Positions 29,721 through 38,626 of a stretch of 64,000 nt of DNA are shown in pieces. A model generated the notes under the pieces. The model was given only the letters and a program-made list of their open reading frames with translations, searched no databases and was not told the origin of the DNA. Source of the stretch: Parazoarcus communis (GTDB lineage: Bacteria > Pseudomonadota > Gammaproteobacteria > Burkholderiales > Rhodocyclaceae); NCBI RefSeq assembly GCF_003111665.1, contig NZ_CP022188.1, forward strand, positions 2,356,001-2,420,000, given 5' to 3'. The position numbers and the translations under genes are program-made. Position 1 is the first letter of the stretch, and each line of letters begins with the position of its first letter.

Positions 29721-31121
29721 ATGAGCAAGCAGACGATCAAAACCCCCGAGTTGACCCGTCGCGGTTTCATCAAGGCCGGCGCCGCAGCAGGTACCGCAGC
29801 GATGCTGTCCGGCCTTTTCCCCGGCGGCGTCTGGGCTGCCGGCTCGGAAGGGCTGGAGAAGACCACGCTGAAGTTCGGCATCATCCCGCTCACCGACTGT
29901 GCGCCGATCGTGATCGCCAGGGAAAAGGGCTTCTTCAAGAAACACGGCCTCGATGTAGAGGTGTCGAAGGAGGCGTCCTGGGCCAACATCCGCGACAAGG
30001 TTTCGCTGGGCGAGTTGGACGGCGCCCATATGCTGGCCGGCATGCCGCTGGCGGCCACGCTCGGGGTCGGCGCCAACCAGCAGGAAACCGTCACCGCCTT
30101 TTCGATGGACCTCAACGGCAACGGCATCACCGTATCGAATGAACTCTACGAGCGCATGCTCGCCGCCGACCCGGCCGCGATGCAGGGCCGCCCGACCTCG
30201 GCGCTGGCGCTGAAGAAGGTCATCGACGAGGACAAGAAGGCGGGCAGGGAGCCGATGACCTTCGCCATGGTGTTCCCGGTCTCCACCCACAACTACGAGA
30301 TCCGCTACTGGATGGCCTCGGCCGGCATCGATCCCGATCAGGACGTGCGCCTGATCGTGATTCCGCCGCCGCAGATGGTGGCCAACCTGCAGTCGAAGAA
30401 CATCGTCGGCTACTGCGTGGGCGAGCCGTGGAACCAGCGCGCAGTGGAGATGGGCATTGGGCGCTCGATCATCACCAACTACGAGATCTGGAACAACAAT
30501 CCGGAGAAGGTCTTCGGCGTCACCCGCGAATGGGCCGACAGGAACCCGAACACGCACAAGGCTGCGGTGCGCGCCCTGATCGAGGCCGCGCAGTGGATGG
30601 ACAAGCCCGAGAACCGCAACGAGGTGGTGAAGATCATCTCCGCCAAGTCCTACGTCAATGCGCCGGCGTCGGTGGTTGAGAACTCGATGACCGGGACCTG
30701 GATGTACACCAAGGCCGAGGGCCCGCAGAAGATGCCGGACTTCAACGTCTTCTACCGCTACGCGGCGACCTTCCCGTGGCGTTCGCATGCAGTGTGGTTC
30801 CTCACGCAGATGGTGCGCTGGGGCCAGATCGAGAGCGCGATCAACTTCAGGAAAGTGGCCGAACAGGTCTATCGCAGCGACATCTACCGCGACGCCGCCA
30901 AGGATCTGGGCATCGCCATCCCGACCATCGATTACAAGACCGAAGGCTCGCACGCAGCGGGGTGGACGCTGGACAAGGCCACGTCGCCGATCGCGATGGG
31001 GCCGGATCGCTTCTTCGACGGCATGAGCTTCGACCCGTCCAGGCCGGTGGATTACCTCAAGGGCTTCAAGGTGCATGCGATGAAGGTCAGCCTTGATGCA
31101 CTTGCCAAAGCCAACGCCTGA
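29721..31121 (+). CDS. nrtA: Nitrate ABC transporter, periplasmic substrate-binding protein (NrtA/NasF)
   Basis: High-affinity nitrate-binding component, 466 aa from ATG 29721 with GGAG eight bases upstream. A twin-arginine signal (TRRGFIKAG... up to about WAAGSE) indicates Tat export of the folded protein. The CmpA/NrtA/NasF domain starts [19 protein letters not shown] and contains [18 protein letters not shown]. It is the first gene behind the regulated leader. Longer in-frame starts upstream would run through the terminator and are rejected. Confidence 0.93.
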   Translation: MSKQTIKTPELTRRGFIKAGAAAGTAAMLSGLFPGGVWAAGSEGLEKTTLKFGIIPLTDCAPIVIAREKGFFKKHGLDVEVSKEASWANIRDKVSLGELDGAHMLAGMPLAATLGVGANQQETVTAFSMDLNGNGITVSNELYERMLAADPAAMQGRPTSALALKKVIDEDKKAGREPMTFAMVFPVSTHNYEIRYWMASAGIDPDQDVRLIVIPPPQMVANLQSKNIVGYCVGEPWNQRAVEMGIGRSIITNYEIWNNNPEKVFGVTREWADRNPNTHKAAVRALIEAAQWMDKPENRNEVVKIISAKSYVNAPASVVENSMTGTWMYTKAEGPQKMPDFNVFYRYAATFPWRSHAVWFLTQMVRWGQIESAINFRKVAEQVYRSDIYRDAAKDLGIAIPTIDYKTEGSHAAGWTLDKATSPIAMGPDRFFDGMSFDPSRPVDYLKGFKVHAMKVSLDALAKANA

Positions 31122-31153
31122 TTCCGTGCATGACGACTGAAAAGGACAAGGAC

Positions 31154-32074
31154 ATGACTGCGATTTCAGTGACTGTCGGCCGGCCTGTTGCCGAGCTGAC
31201 CGAAAGCAGGGCAGGGACTGCGGATGCCGCGGCTCGTGCGGTGGTTCATCCGGTTGTCGCCGAGCCGGCAGCGCCCGGGCTGATGGAGCGACTTCGCCCG
31301 ATGGCGTCCGGGTTAGCGCGCAGCCTGGTGGCCATGGCCGCCGGCATGGGGCTGCTGCTCGCGATCTGGTGGGCGGTGTCGAGCCGGATCGACATCTTCC
31401 CCGGGCCGCTGGTGACATGGGATGCGGCAGTCGAGCTGCTGGCCGACCCGTTCTATGACAACGGCCCCAACGACATGGGCATCGGCTGGAACGTGCTGTA
31501 TTCGCTGGGGCGGGTCGGTGTCGGTTTTGGCCTCGCCGCCGTGGTCGGCATCCCGCTGGGGTTCATTGTTGGTCGCTTCAAGTTCATGAACATGGCCACC
31601 GAACCCGTCATCGGCCTGCTGCGTCCGGTGTCGCCGCTAGCCTGGCTGCCGATCGGTCTGCTGGTGTTTCAGGAGGCCAACCTTGCCGCGATCTGGGTGA
31701 TCTTCATCTGCTCGATCTGGCCGATGATCATGAACACCGCGGCGGGCGTGCGCTCGGTGCCGCAGGACTACCTGAACGTTGCCCGGGTACTGAACCTGTC
31801 TGAATGGAAGGTGGTCACCCGCATCCTCTTCCCCGCAGTCCTGCCCAACATCCTCACCGGCGTGCGCCTGGCCATCGGTACCGCCTGGCTGGTGATCGTC
31901 GCCGCGGAAATGCTCACTGGCGGCGTCGGCATCGGCTTCTGGGTATGGGATGAATGGAACAACCTCAAGGTCGAGCACATCATCATCGCCATCTTCATCA
32001 TCGGCATCGTCGGCCTGATTCTCGAGCAGGCCCTGATGATGGTGGCCCGCCATTTCAGCTACGAAAGCCGCTAA
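31154..32074 (+). CDS. nrtB: Nitrate ABC transporter permease (NrtB/NasE)
   Basis: Inner-membrane permease of the nitrate importer. The start chosen is ATG 31154 (306 aa), seven bases after AAAGGA. An ATG at 31130 would add eight residues but lacks a ribosome site. The N-terminus is about 55 polar residues, then five to six helices. The BPD_transp_1 coupling loop is around NTAAGVRSVPQDYLNVARVL. The stop codon is part of the CTAA target duplication of the insertion sequence that follows at once, so the coding sequence is intact. Confidence 0.92.
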   Translation: MTAISVTVGRPVAELTESRAGTADAAARAVVHPVVAEPAAPGLMERLRPMASGLARSLVAMAAGMGLLLAIWWAVSSRIDIFPGPLVTWDAAVELLADPFYDNGPNDMGIGWNVLYSLGRVGVGFGLAAVVGIPLGFIVGRFKFMNMATEPVIGLLRPVSPLAWLPIGLLVFQEANLAAIWVIFICSIWPMIMNTAAGVRSVPQDYLNVARVLNLSEWKVVTRILFPAVLPNILTGVRLAIGTAWLVIVAAEMLTGGVGIGFWVWDEWNNLKVEHIIIAIFIIGIVGLILEQALMMVARHFSYESR

Positions 32075-32085
32075 CAGGGTGTTGA
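32075..32085 (+). repeat. IS left terminal inverted repeat
   Basis: CAGGGTGTTGA, matching the opposite end with one mismatch. It is preceded directly by the CTAA target duplication, whose TAA is the nrtB stop codon. Confidence 0.8.
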
Positions 32086-32287
32086 AAATCTCGGGTTCAC
32101 CTTCGGTTTCCAGTCCCCTGGGAAAAATCGACTTTGAAAATCGCCCGCTTTCCCCGTGATCATGCCGATTCAAGCTGACTTTTCCGTCGATTGTGCTACC
32201 GCAAATCAGCAGCGCTCCTGTCGCCGCAAAGACATGGTTTTTCGACTACAACGTTTCCCATCCGCAGGGCGCCAGGGCGCCCGCGAA

Positions 32288-33373
32288 TTACGGCGCCAGC
32301 AGATTGCCCAATCTCGTCAGGTTATAAGCCGAGAAATTGAGCAACGCATGCGCACGGATTCGATCCAGCCCACGCGCCATCGCATGGCGCAGCGTGCCGA
32401 TATCCTTCGCCCAGCCAAAGGCCTCTTCGATCATCTTGCGTCGGCGCAGGCTGACCGCGTAACCGGGGGACGACTTCACCTCATTGGGCACGGCGCTGCC
32501 CTTGACCTTGGCCGCGACATGCGGGGCAATGCCCAGCGGCTCGAGCGCGGCGATGAACTCGGCGGTGTCGTACCCCCGGTCGGCCGCCAGCGTCGGCTTG
32601 TGCGCCGAATTGCCGGGCTTGATGCTGCGCCTGGCCATCACCAACGCCGCCTCACGCTCAGCGGTTCCGGTGGCGGTCGTAGTGTGGACATCGACGATCA
32701 GACCGTGACGATTCTCGGCCAACGCATGCGTGGTGTAGCTCAGGTACGCCACGCCGCCGCCCTTGCTGGCGAGCAGGGCCTGCGGGTCGGTGCGCGAGAC
32801 GTGCGTCTTGTTCGAGCGCTTCTTGCCGCGAAAGTCCACCTCGGGGTTGCGTCCCTGATCCGGTCCGGGCGGCTCGTCGGAGCCGTCCCGGGCCATCATG
32901 CTCTTGTGCGAGGCCCACGCCCGCAACAGCGAGCCGTCGACACTGAAATGCTCGTCCGACACCAGCTCGGCCCATTCGGCGATCGCCACCACGCCACCGA
33001 AGAACTCGCGCATCACGCTCTCCTTGAGGAGCCGCTCGCGATTGGCGCTGAACGTCGAGTGATCCCAGACCGGCTCGTCCAGCGTCATGCCGACGAACCA
33101 CCGGAACATCATGTTGAAATCGATATGCTCGACCAGCGCACGCTCCGAGCGAATCGAAAACAGACATTGCAACAGCGACGCCCGCAACAAGCGTTCCGGT
33201 GCAATCGACGGGCGGCCACCATCGGCATACAACGCATCGAATTGCGGCGACATCGTGCGCAGAACCATATCGGCCAGCGTTTTGATCCGGCGCAACGGAT
33301 GATCCCGGTCAATGCGGTCTTCGATATTGACGTAGCTGAACAGGGCGTTCTGTTTATGGTCGATGCCGCGCAT
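32288..33373 (-). CDS. IS5-family transposase
   Basis: DDE transposase, 361 aa, apparently full length. The N-terminal part is DUF772-like (FSYVNIEDRIDRDHPLRRIK; GRPSIAPERLLRASLLQCLF). Catalytic residues are likely the Asp in FSVDGSLLRAW, the Asp in LAADRGYDT and the Glu in RKMIEEAFGWAK. A TATAAT -10 box lies on the minus strand at 33404-33409, inside the element. No frameshift or premature stop is seen, so the element could still be active. Confidence 0.92.
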   Translation of the reverse strand: MRGIDHKQNALFSYVNIEDRIDRDHPLRRIKTLADMVLRTMSPQFDALYADGGRPSIAPERLLRASLLQCLFSIRSERALVEHIDFNMMFRWFVGMTLDEPVWDHSTFSANRERLLKESVMREFFGGVVAIAEWAELVSDEHFSVDGSLLRAWASHKSMMARDGSDEPPGPDQGRNPEVDFRGKKRSNKTHVSRTDPQALLASKGGGVAYLSYTTHALAENRHGLIVDVHTTTATGTAEREAALVMARRSIKPGNSAHKPTLAADRGYDTAEFIAALEPLGIAPHVAAKVKGSAVPNEVKSSPGYAVSLRRRKMIEEAFGWAKDIGTLRHAMARGLDRIRAHALLNFSAYNLTRLGNLLAP

Positions 33374-33403
33374 GAGAATAATCAGTTTCTTAATGCAGAT
33401 GTA

Positions 33404-33409
33404 ATTATA
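33404..33409 (-). promoter_or_regulatory. -10 box of the transposase promoter
   Basis: TATAAT on the minus strand, about 31 bases before the transposase ATG, in the only AT-rich stretch of the element. No good -35 is present at 16-18 bp. Confidence 0.45.
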
Positions 33410-33450
33410 TCAGCCTCACAACCCGCATGGATGCTGGAAAACCTATTAAA

Positions 33451-33461
33451 TCAACATCCTG
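33451..33461 (-). repeat. IS right terminal inverted repeat
   Basis: It reads CAGGATGTTGA on the minus strand. It is followed by the second CTAA target copy (33462-33465), which merges into the nrtC ribosome binding site (GGAG). Confidence 0.8.
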
Positions 33462-33475
33462 CTAAGGAGATCGTC

Positions 33476-34270
33476 ATGACGAAACGTATCGTACAGATCG
33501 AAAGTGTCGGTCAGTCCTTCGACACCAAGAAGGGGCCGTTCGTCGCACTGCGCGACGTCAATCTGGAGATCCGCGAAGGCGAGAGCATCTCCCTGATCGG
33601 TCACTCCGGCTGCGGCAAATCGACGCTGCTCAATCTCATCGCCGGACTCACCCTGCCCAGCAGTGGCGTGATGCTGTGCGACGGCCGCGAGATCGCAGGC
33701 CCCGGGCCGGAGCGGGCGGTGGTGTTCCAGAACCACTCCCTGCTGCCGTGGTTGACCTGCTTCGACAACGTCTACCTTGCGGTCGAGCGCGTGTTTTCGG
33801 CCAGGGAAGGCAAGGCAAAGCTCAGGGAGCGTACCCACGAGGCGCTTGAACTGGTCGGCCTGACGCACGCCGAGAACAAGTATCCGAACGAGATCTCGGG
33901 TGGCATGAAGCAGCGTGTCGGCATTGCCCGCGCGCTGTCGATGCAGCCAAGAATCCTGCTGATGGACGAGCCCTTCGGCGCACTCGACGCACTGACCCGC
34001 GCCAATCTGCAGGATGAACTGATGAAGATCCTCGCGGCCACCAGGGCGACCATGGTGATGGTGACGCACGATGTCGACGAGGCCGTGCTGCTGTCCGACC
34101 GCGTGATCATGCTCACCAACGGCCCGTCGGCGACCATCGGCGAGATCTTAGAGGTGAACATCGAGCGCCCGCGCGAACGGCTCGCCCTGGCCCACGATCA
34201 TCACTTCGGCGAGTGCCGCGCGGCGATCATGGAGTTCCTCTACAACAAGCAGCTCAAACGCGCAGCCTGA
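33476..34270 (+). CDS. nrtC: Nitrate ABC transporter ATP-binding protein (NasD/NrtC-D type)
   Basis: Cytoplasmic ATPase of the nitrate importer, 264 aa from ATG 33476 with GGAG (33466-33469). Walker A is GHSGCGKST near residue 45, the ABC signature is ISGGMKQR, Walker B is RILLMDEPFGALD, and the switch His is in VMVTHDVDEA. It lacks the C-terminal solute-binding-like domain of cyanobacterial NrtC, so it is NrtD/NasD-like. The long upstream open frame through the insertion sequence is not coding. The insertion sequence now separates it from nrtB by 1.4 kb. Confidence 0.93.
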   Translation: MTKRIVQIESVGQSFDTKKGPFVALRDVNLEIREGESISLIGHSGCGKSTLLNLIAGLTLPSSGVMLCDGREIAGPGPERAVVFQNHSLLPWLTCFDNVYLAVERVFSAREGKAKLRERTHEALELVGLTHAENKYPNEISGGMKQRVGIARALSMQPRILLMDEPFGALDALTRANLQDELMKILAATRATMVMVTHDVDEAVLLSDRVIMLTNGPSATIGEILEVNIERPRERLALAHDHHFGECRAAIMEFLYNKQLKRAA

Positions 34271-34283
34271 CCCGGAGACGGAC

Positions 34284-35048
34284 ATGTCAAAAGTGTATCT
34301 GATCGGTGCCGGACCGGGTGCCGCGGACCTGCTCACGCTGCGTGCGGCCCGGCTGCTCGCGGAGAAGGCCGAAATCGTGCTCGCCGACGACCTCGTTTCC
34401 GACGAGATCCTCGCCATGGTGAGGCCCGACGCGCGCGTGCTGAAAGTGGGCAAGCGTGGCGGCAAGGCATCCACGCCGCAGGGTTTCATTCATCGGCTGA
34501 TGGTGCGCTATGCGCGTCGCGGAAAGTGCGTGCTGCGGCTCAAGGGGGGAGACCCCTTCGTGTTCGGGCGTGGCGGTGAAGAAGTCGAAGCACTTGCCGC
34601 TGCCGGCATCGAAGCCGAAGTCGTGCCGGGGCTGACCGCAGGGATCTCGGTCCCGGCCGCGGTCGGCATCCCGGTGACGCACCGCGCCTACACCCAGGGC
34701 GTGACGCTGGTGACCGGTACCTCCGGCGAGGGCTGCGACGAGCCCAACTGGCGTGCGCTGGCGCAAGGCGGCACGACCCTGGTGATCTACATGGGGCTGT
34801 CCCGCCTGCTCAATATCGTGGCACGGCTGATTGCCGCCGGCCTGCCCCCCGACACGCCTGCCGCTGCGATCGCATCGGGCACCTTGCCCGGCCAGCGCCA
34901 CGTCAAGGCCACGCTCGCCGACCTGCCGGCACGGGTGTGCGCCGAAGGGCTGGCCTCGCCCGCGATCATCGTCGTCGGCGAAGTCGCCGCGCTGGCGGTG
35001 GCGACGACCTCTACCCAGGACATTTCGGCACGCATCCTCGCGGCCTGA
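34284..35048 (+). CDS. cobA: Uroporphyrinogen-III C-methyltransferase
   Basis: SAM-dependent methylation of uroporphyrinogen III to precorrin-2, the first step to siroheme. The 254-aa protein has SUMT signature 1 (VYLIGAGPGAADLLTLRAAR) and signature 2 (LRLKGGDPFVFGRGGEE). It is a stand-alone methyltransferase, without the CysG dehydrogenase/ferrochelatase part. The position before nirB fits a role in supplying siroheme to nitrite reductase. Confidence 0.94.
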   Translation: MSKVYLIGAGPGAADLLTLRAARLLAEKAEIVLADDLVSDEILAMVRPDARVLKVGKRGGKASTPQGFIHRLMVRYARRGKCVLRLKGGDPFVFGRGGEEVEALAAAGIEAEVVPGLTAGISVPAAVGIPVTHRAYTQGVTLVTGTSGEGCDEPNWRALAQGGTTLVIYMGLSRLLNIVARLIAAGLPPDTPAAAIASGTLPGQRHVKATLADLPARVCAEGLASPAIIVVGEVAALAVATTSTQDISARILAA

Positions 35049-35059
35049 AGGAGTACATC

Positions 35060-37561
35060 ATGAAGAAACAGAAACTGGTCATGGTTGGTAACGGCATGGC
35101 GGGGGTGAAAACCCTGGAGGAGTTGCTCAAGCACGCCCCCGACTGCTTCGACATCACCGTGTTCGGCGCCGAGCCGCACGGCAATTACAACCGCATCCTG
35201 CTGTCGCCGGTGCTGGCCGGGGAAATGACCCTGCCCGACATCATGCTCAACGATCTCGACTGGTATCGCGAAAACGGCATCACCCTGCATGCCGGGCGCA
35301 AGGTGGTCGAGGTCAACCGTGCAAGGCGCACGGTACGGGCCGATGATGGCACTGAGGTCACGTATGACCGCCTGCTGCTGGCCACCGGCTCGGTGCCCTT
35401 CATGCTGCCGGTGCCGGGCAAGGATCTGCCGGGCGTCATCGCCTATCGTGACATTGCCGATACCGAGGCCATGATCGAAGCCGCAAAGCATCACCAGCAC
35501 GCGGTGGTGATCGGTGCCGGGCTGCTCGGCCTTGAGGCGGCCAATGGTCTGATCCTGCGCGGCATGCAGGTGACCGTGGTGCACCTTGGTGGCTGGATCA
35601 TGGAGCGCCAGCTCGACAAGTCCGCAGCCGACCTGTTGCAGGCCTCGCTCGAAGCGAAGGGCATGAAGTTCTGCCTGCAGGCGCAGACCGCGGAATTGGT
35701 GGCGGCCGACAGCGGCCGCGTGGGTGCGGTGCGGCTCAAGGATGGCACCGAGCTGGCAGCCGACCTGGTGGTGATGGCTGCGGGTATCCGTCCCAGCACC
35801 AGCCTGGCCGAATCGGCACGTCTGCTCTGTGATCGTGGCATCGTCGTCACCGACACCTTGCAGACAGTCACCGATCCGCGTGTCTATGCGGTGGGCGAGT
35901 GCGCAAACCATCGTGGCACCGCTTACGGGCTGGTGGCCCCCTTGTTCGATCAGGCCAAGGTGTGCGCGAACCACCTGGCGGGCTTCGGTATCGGCCGCTA
36001 CGAAGGCTCGGTGACTTCGACCAAGCTCAAGGTCACAGGCGTGGATGTGTTCTCCGCTGGCGACTTCCAGGGTGGTGCCGGCTGTGACGAGATCGTGCTG
36101 CATGACCGAGCCGGTGGCGTCTACAAGAAGCTGGTGCTCAAGGACGACAAGCTCGCCGGTGCGGTGATGGTGGGCGACACCGCCGACGGTGCGTGGTATT
36201 TCCAGCTCGTGCGCGAGGGCAAGGATGTGTCGGCGATGCGCGACCACCTGATGTTCGGCCAGAGCTTTACCCAGTCACAGCTTGGCGATGCCGGCCACCA
36301 GGGCCAGAGTCAGGCCGCGCTGCTCCCCGATACGGCCGAGATCTGCGGCTGCAACGGGGTGTGCAAGGGCACCATCGTCAAGACGATCCGCGAGAAGGGC
36401 CTGTTTACGCTCGAAGAGGTGAAGAAGCACACCAAGGCGTCGTCGTCCTGCGGCTCATGCACCGGACTGGTGGAGCAGATTCTCGCCTCGACCGTCGGCG
36501 GCGCCTATCAATCCACCGACAAGTACGCGAAGCCGGTGTGCGGGTGCACCGAGCATACGCATGGAGAAGTGCGCGAGGCGATCCGTCAGCACAAGCTGCT
36601 CAGCATTCCCGACACCATGCGGGCGCTGGAATGGAGCACGCCGAACGGCTGCGCAACCTGCCGCCCGGCGCTCAACTACTACCTGATCTCAACCTGGCCG
36701 TTCGAGGCCGAGGATGACCCGCAGAGCCGCTTCATCAACGAACGTGCCCATGCCAACATCCAGAAGGACGGGACCTACTCGGTGGTGCCGCGGATGTGGG
36801 GCGGGCTGACCACGCCGGACGAACTGCGTGCGATCGCAGACGCGGCCGAGAAGTACAAGGTGCCGACGGTCAAGGTCACCGGTGGCCAGCGCATCGACCT
36901 GCTCGGCGTGAAGAAGGCCGACCTGCCGCTGATCTGGTCCGACCTCAACGCAGCCGGCATGGTCTCCGGTCACGCCTACGGCAAGAGCCTGCGCACGGTG
37001 AAGACCTGCGTCGGCATGGAGCACTGCCGCTTCGGCACGCAACTGGCGATGGATCTCGGGGTCAAGCTGGAGAAGATGCTGTTTGGCATGTGGAGTCCGC
37101 ACAAGGTGAAGCTGGCGGTGTCAGGCTGCCCGCGCAACTGCGCCGAATCCGGGATCAAGGACGTCGGCATCATCGGGGTCGATTCCGGCTACGAGCTCTA
37201 TGTGGCCGGCAACGGCGGCATCAAGACCGAGGTCGCGCAGTTCTTCTGCAAGGTCGGCAGCGACGAGGAGGTGATGGAGTACGGCGGTGCCTTCCTGCAG
37301 CTTTACCGCGAGGAGGCCTATTACCTTGAGCGCACCTGCCACTACATCGAGCGTGTCGGTCTCGAGCATGCGAAGAAGCGCGTCGTCGAAGACGCCGCCA
37401 ACCGCAAGGCGCTGTACGAGCGCCTGCTGTTTGCACTGAAGGACGCGCCCGATCCCTGGGCCGAGCAGCGTACCGCGCCCCTGGTGCGCAACTACCAGAC
37501 TATCGACCTGAACAACAGCAACGGAGATCGCCATGGCCTGGCAGAAACTGTGTCCTCTTGA
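35060..37561 (+). CDS. nirB: Assimilatory nitrite reductase [NAD(P)H] large subunit
   Basis: Reduces nitrite to ammonium with NAD(P)H, using FAD, [2Fe-2S], [4Fe-4S] and siroheme. The 833-aa protein starts at ATG 35060 after GGAG. The N-terminal FAD/NAD(P) domains have VMVGNGMAGV and VVIGAGLLGLEAA. The BFD-like [2Fe-2S] domain is at about 427-475 (CGCNGVCKG, SSCGSCTG). The nitrite/sulfite reductase domains have cluster/siroheme cysteines in CVGMEHCRFG (about 650) and CPRNCAE (about 690). It overlaps nirD by 29 nt. Confidence 0.95.
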   Translation: MKKQKLVMVGNGMAGVKTLEELLKHAPDCFDITVFGAEPHGNYNRILLSPVLAGEMTLPDIMLNDLDWYRENGITLHAGRKVVEVNRARRTVRADDGTEVTYDRLLLATGSVPFMLPVPGKDLPGVIAYRDIADTEAMIEAAKHHQHAVVIGAGLLGLEAANGLILRGMQVTVVHLGGWIMERQLDKSAADLLQASLEAKGMKFCLQAQTAELVAADSGRVGAVRLKDGTELAADLVVMAAGIRPSTSLAESARLLCDRGIVVTDTLQTVTDPRVYAVGECANHRGTAYGLVAPLFDQAKVCANHLAGFGIGRYEGSVTSTKLKVTGVDVFSAGDFQGGAGCDEIVLHDRAGGVYKKLVLKDDKLAGAVMVGDTADGAWYFQLVREGKDVSAMRDHLMFGQSFTQSQLGDAGHQGQSQAALLPDTAEICGCNGVCKGTIVKTIREKGLFTLEEVKKHTKASSSCGSCTGLVEQILASTVGGAYQSTDKYAKPVCGCTEHTHGEVREAIRQHKLLSIPDTMRALEWSTPNGCATCRPALNYYLISTWPFEAEDDPQSRFINERAHANIQKDGTYSVVPRMWGGLTTPDELRAIADAAEKYKVPTVKVTGGQRIDLLGVKKADLPLIWSDLNAAGMVSGHAYGKSLRTVKTCVGMEHCRFGTQLAMDLGVKLEKMLFGMWSPHKVKLAVSGCPRNCAESGIKDVGIIGVDSGYELYVAGNGGIKTEVAQFFCKVGSDEEVMEYGGAFLQLYREEAYYLERTCHYIERVGLEHAKKRVVEDAANRKALYERLLFALKDAPDPWAEQRTAPLVRNYQTIDLNNSNGDRHGLAETVSS

Positions 37562-37838
37562 AGAAATCCCGGCACTCGGTGCGCGCGTCGTCGCGCATGC
37601 CGATGGCGACATCGCGGTGTTCCGTGCCGAAGGCGACAACGTGTACGCGATTGCCGATGCCTGCCCGCACAAGGGCGGTCCCCTGTCGCAGGGCATCGTG
37701 CATGGGCACAAGGTGACCTGCCCGCTGCACAACTGGAACATCGAACTCGATTCCGGTCATGCGTGTGCGCCGGACGAGGGCTGTGTGCGCAACTATCCGG
37801 TGCGGATCGAAGCCGGGGAGGTGTGGCTGGAGACCTGA
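37533..37838 (+). CDS. nirD: Nitrite reductase small subunit (Rieske-type)
   Basis: 101-aa partner of NirB with a Rieske fold: ACPHKGGPLSQG and CPLHNWNIELDSG carry the expected ligand pairs (C-x-H and C-x2-H) for a [2Fe-2S] centre. The ATG at 37533 lies inside the end of nirB in another frame and has its own GGAGA ribosome site. The 29-nt overlap implies translational coupling. It is the last gene of the nas operon; no nitrate reductase gene follows. Confidence 0.93.
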   Translation: MAWQKLCPLEEIPALGARVVAHADGDIAVFRAEGDNVYAIADACPHKGGPLSQGIVHGHKVTCPLHNWNIELDSGHACAPDEGCVRNYPVRIEAGEVWLET

Positions 37839-37845
37839 TGCTGCG

Positions 37846-37890
37846 CCGGTCAGCGTGCCGTGGACCTCAGGACCAGAGTGCGCTGACCGG
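37846..37890. terminator. Inverted repeat between convergent nirD and exonuclease genes
   Basis: Perfect 10-bp arms CCGGTCAGCG (37846-37855) and CGCTGACCGG (37881-37890) flank 25 bases. The right arm lies within the last codons of the minus-strand exonuclease gene. No T tract follows on either side, so factor-independent termination is unlikely. It may still mark the end of the nas transcript. Confidence 0.4.
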
Positions 37891-38616
37891 GGTCTCAGGT
37901 GAGAAGCGGTGGGCGATCTGCGCCTGCAGCAACTCGGCGGAGGCGAGCGCGTCGGTCAGTGCATGGTGTGGCCGGTAGCGCGGCAGTCCGTAGCGGCTGC
38001 GGCTTGCGGCAAGCCGGATGGAGCGCTGTTTGTGACCGAACAGGCGTGCGAACAGGCCAGGGCGTTTCTTGCGGTGAAGGCGCGCCTCAAGCTCCATGGT
38101 GTCGATCACCGGGAACTCGATCCTTTCGCCGATGCGTGGTCGCAGCGCGCCGTTGAGAAACTGGCGCTCGATCGCACTGCAATGCACCACCAGCACATGG
38201 CCGGCCATGTGCTGCAACACTTCGTCGAGGATCTCGATCAGGTCCGGCGCGGTATCGACCTGGGAGTCGGTGATGCCGTGAATCGTCACCGACTCCTCAC
38301 CCAGTGCCGTGCGGGGCTTCAGAATCCAGTGCCGTGACTGGCTGGCGAGGATGCGGTCGAGGCGCATCGGTACCAGGCCGATACTGACAATACCGTCGCG
38401 CACCGGATCGAGGCCGGTGGTCTCGACATCAAGCGCCATCAACGGCACCGCCGACAGCGGTGTGTCGCCGGCGACCGCGCCCGCCGTGTAGAAGCGCTTC
38501 AGCCGCTCGTCGTGCGCGGCCGCTGCCAGTTCGGCAAAGTGCTGCGGCCAGTCCTGCACTGTTGTGCCAGGCGTGGCGCTGGGCTGTTTCTGCTGGAGTG
38601 AGCCTAGATGTAGCAC
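37867..38616 (-). CDS. DnaQ-like 3'-5' exonuclease (DEDDh)
   Basis: 249-aa protein with exonuclease motif I MALDVETTGLDPVRDGIVS near residue 60, GESVTIHGITDSQV, and motif III HHALTDALASAELLQAQI bearing the DEDDh His/Asp. The N-terminal roughly 55 residues are an extension found in exonucleases paired with DUF294/CBS proteins. The GTG start at 38616 follows GAGGGGG, which overlaps the stop of the upstream DUF294 gene. The two are therefore almost certainly co-translated. The substrate (RNA, DNA or a nucleotide signal) is unknown. Confidence 0.88.
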   Translation of the reverse strand: MLHLGSLQQKQPSATPGTTVQDWPQHFAELAAAAHDERLKRFYTAGAVAGDTPLSAVPLMALDVETTGLDPVRDGIVSIGLVPMRLDRILASQSRHWILKPRTALGEESVTIHGITDSQVDTAPDLIEILDEVLQHMAGHVLVVHCSAIERQFLNGALRPRIGERIEFPVIDTMELEARLHRKKRPGLFARLFGHKQRSIRLAASRSRYGLPRYRPHHALTDALASAELLQAQIAHRFSPETPVSALWS

Positions 38617-38626
38617 GATGGCCCCC

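Larger units (their letters stand above)
32075..33461. mobile_element. Complete IS5-family insertion sequence between nrtB and nrtC
   Basis: 1387-bp element. Imperfect terminal inverted repeats are CAGGGTGTTGA (32075-32085) and, inverted, CAGGATGTTGA (33451-33461). They are flanked by a 4-bp direct repeat CTAA (32071-32074 and 33462-33465), which fits the YTAR target preference of the IS5 group. Removing the element restores nrtB-TAA-GGAGATCGTC-ATG, a normal 10-bp junction with the nrtC ribosome site. The single transposase gene runs opposite to the nas operon. About 210 bp on the left and 90 bp on the right are non-coding. Confidence 0.9.

Noticed and set aside
32156..33475. Upstream extension of nrtC through the insertion sequence
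   Set aside because: The frame happens to be open across the IS, but nrtC has a proper ATG and GGAG at 33466-33478, and the extension reads antisense to the transposase.
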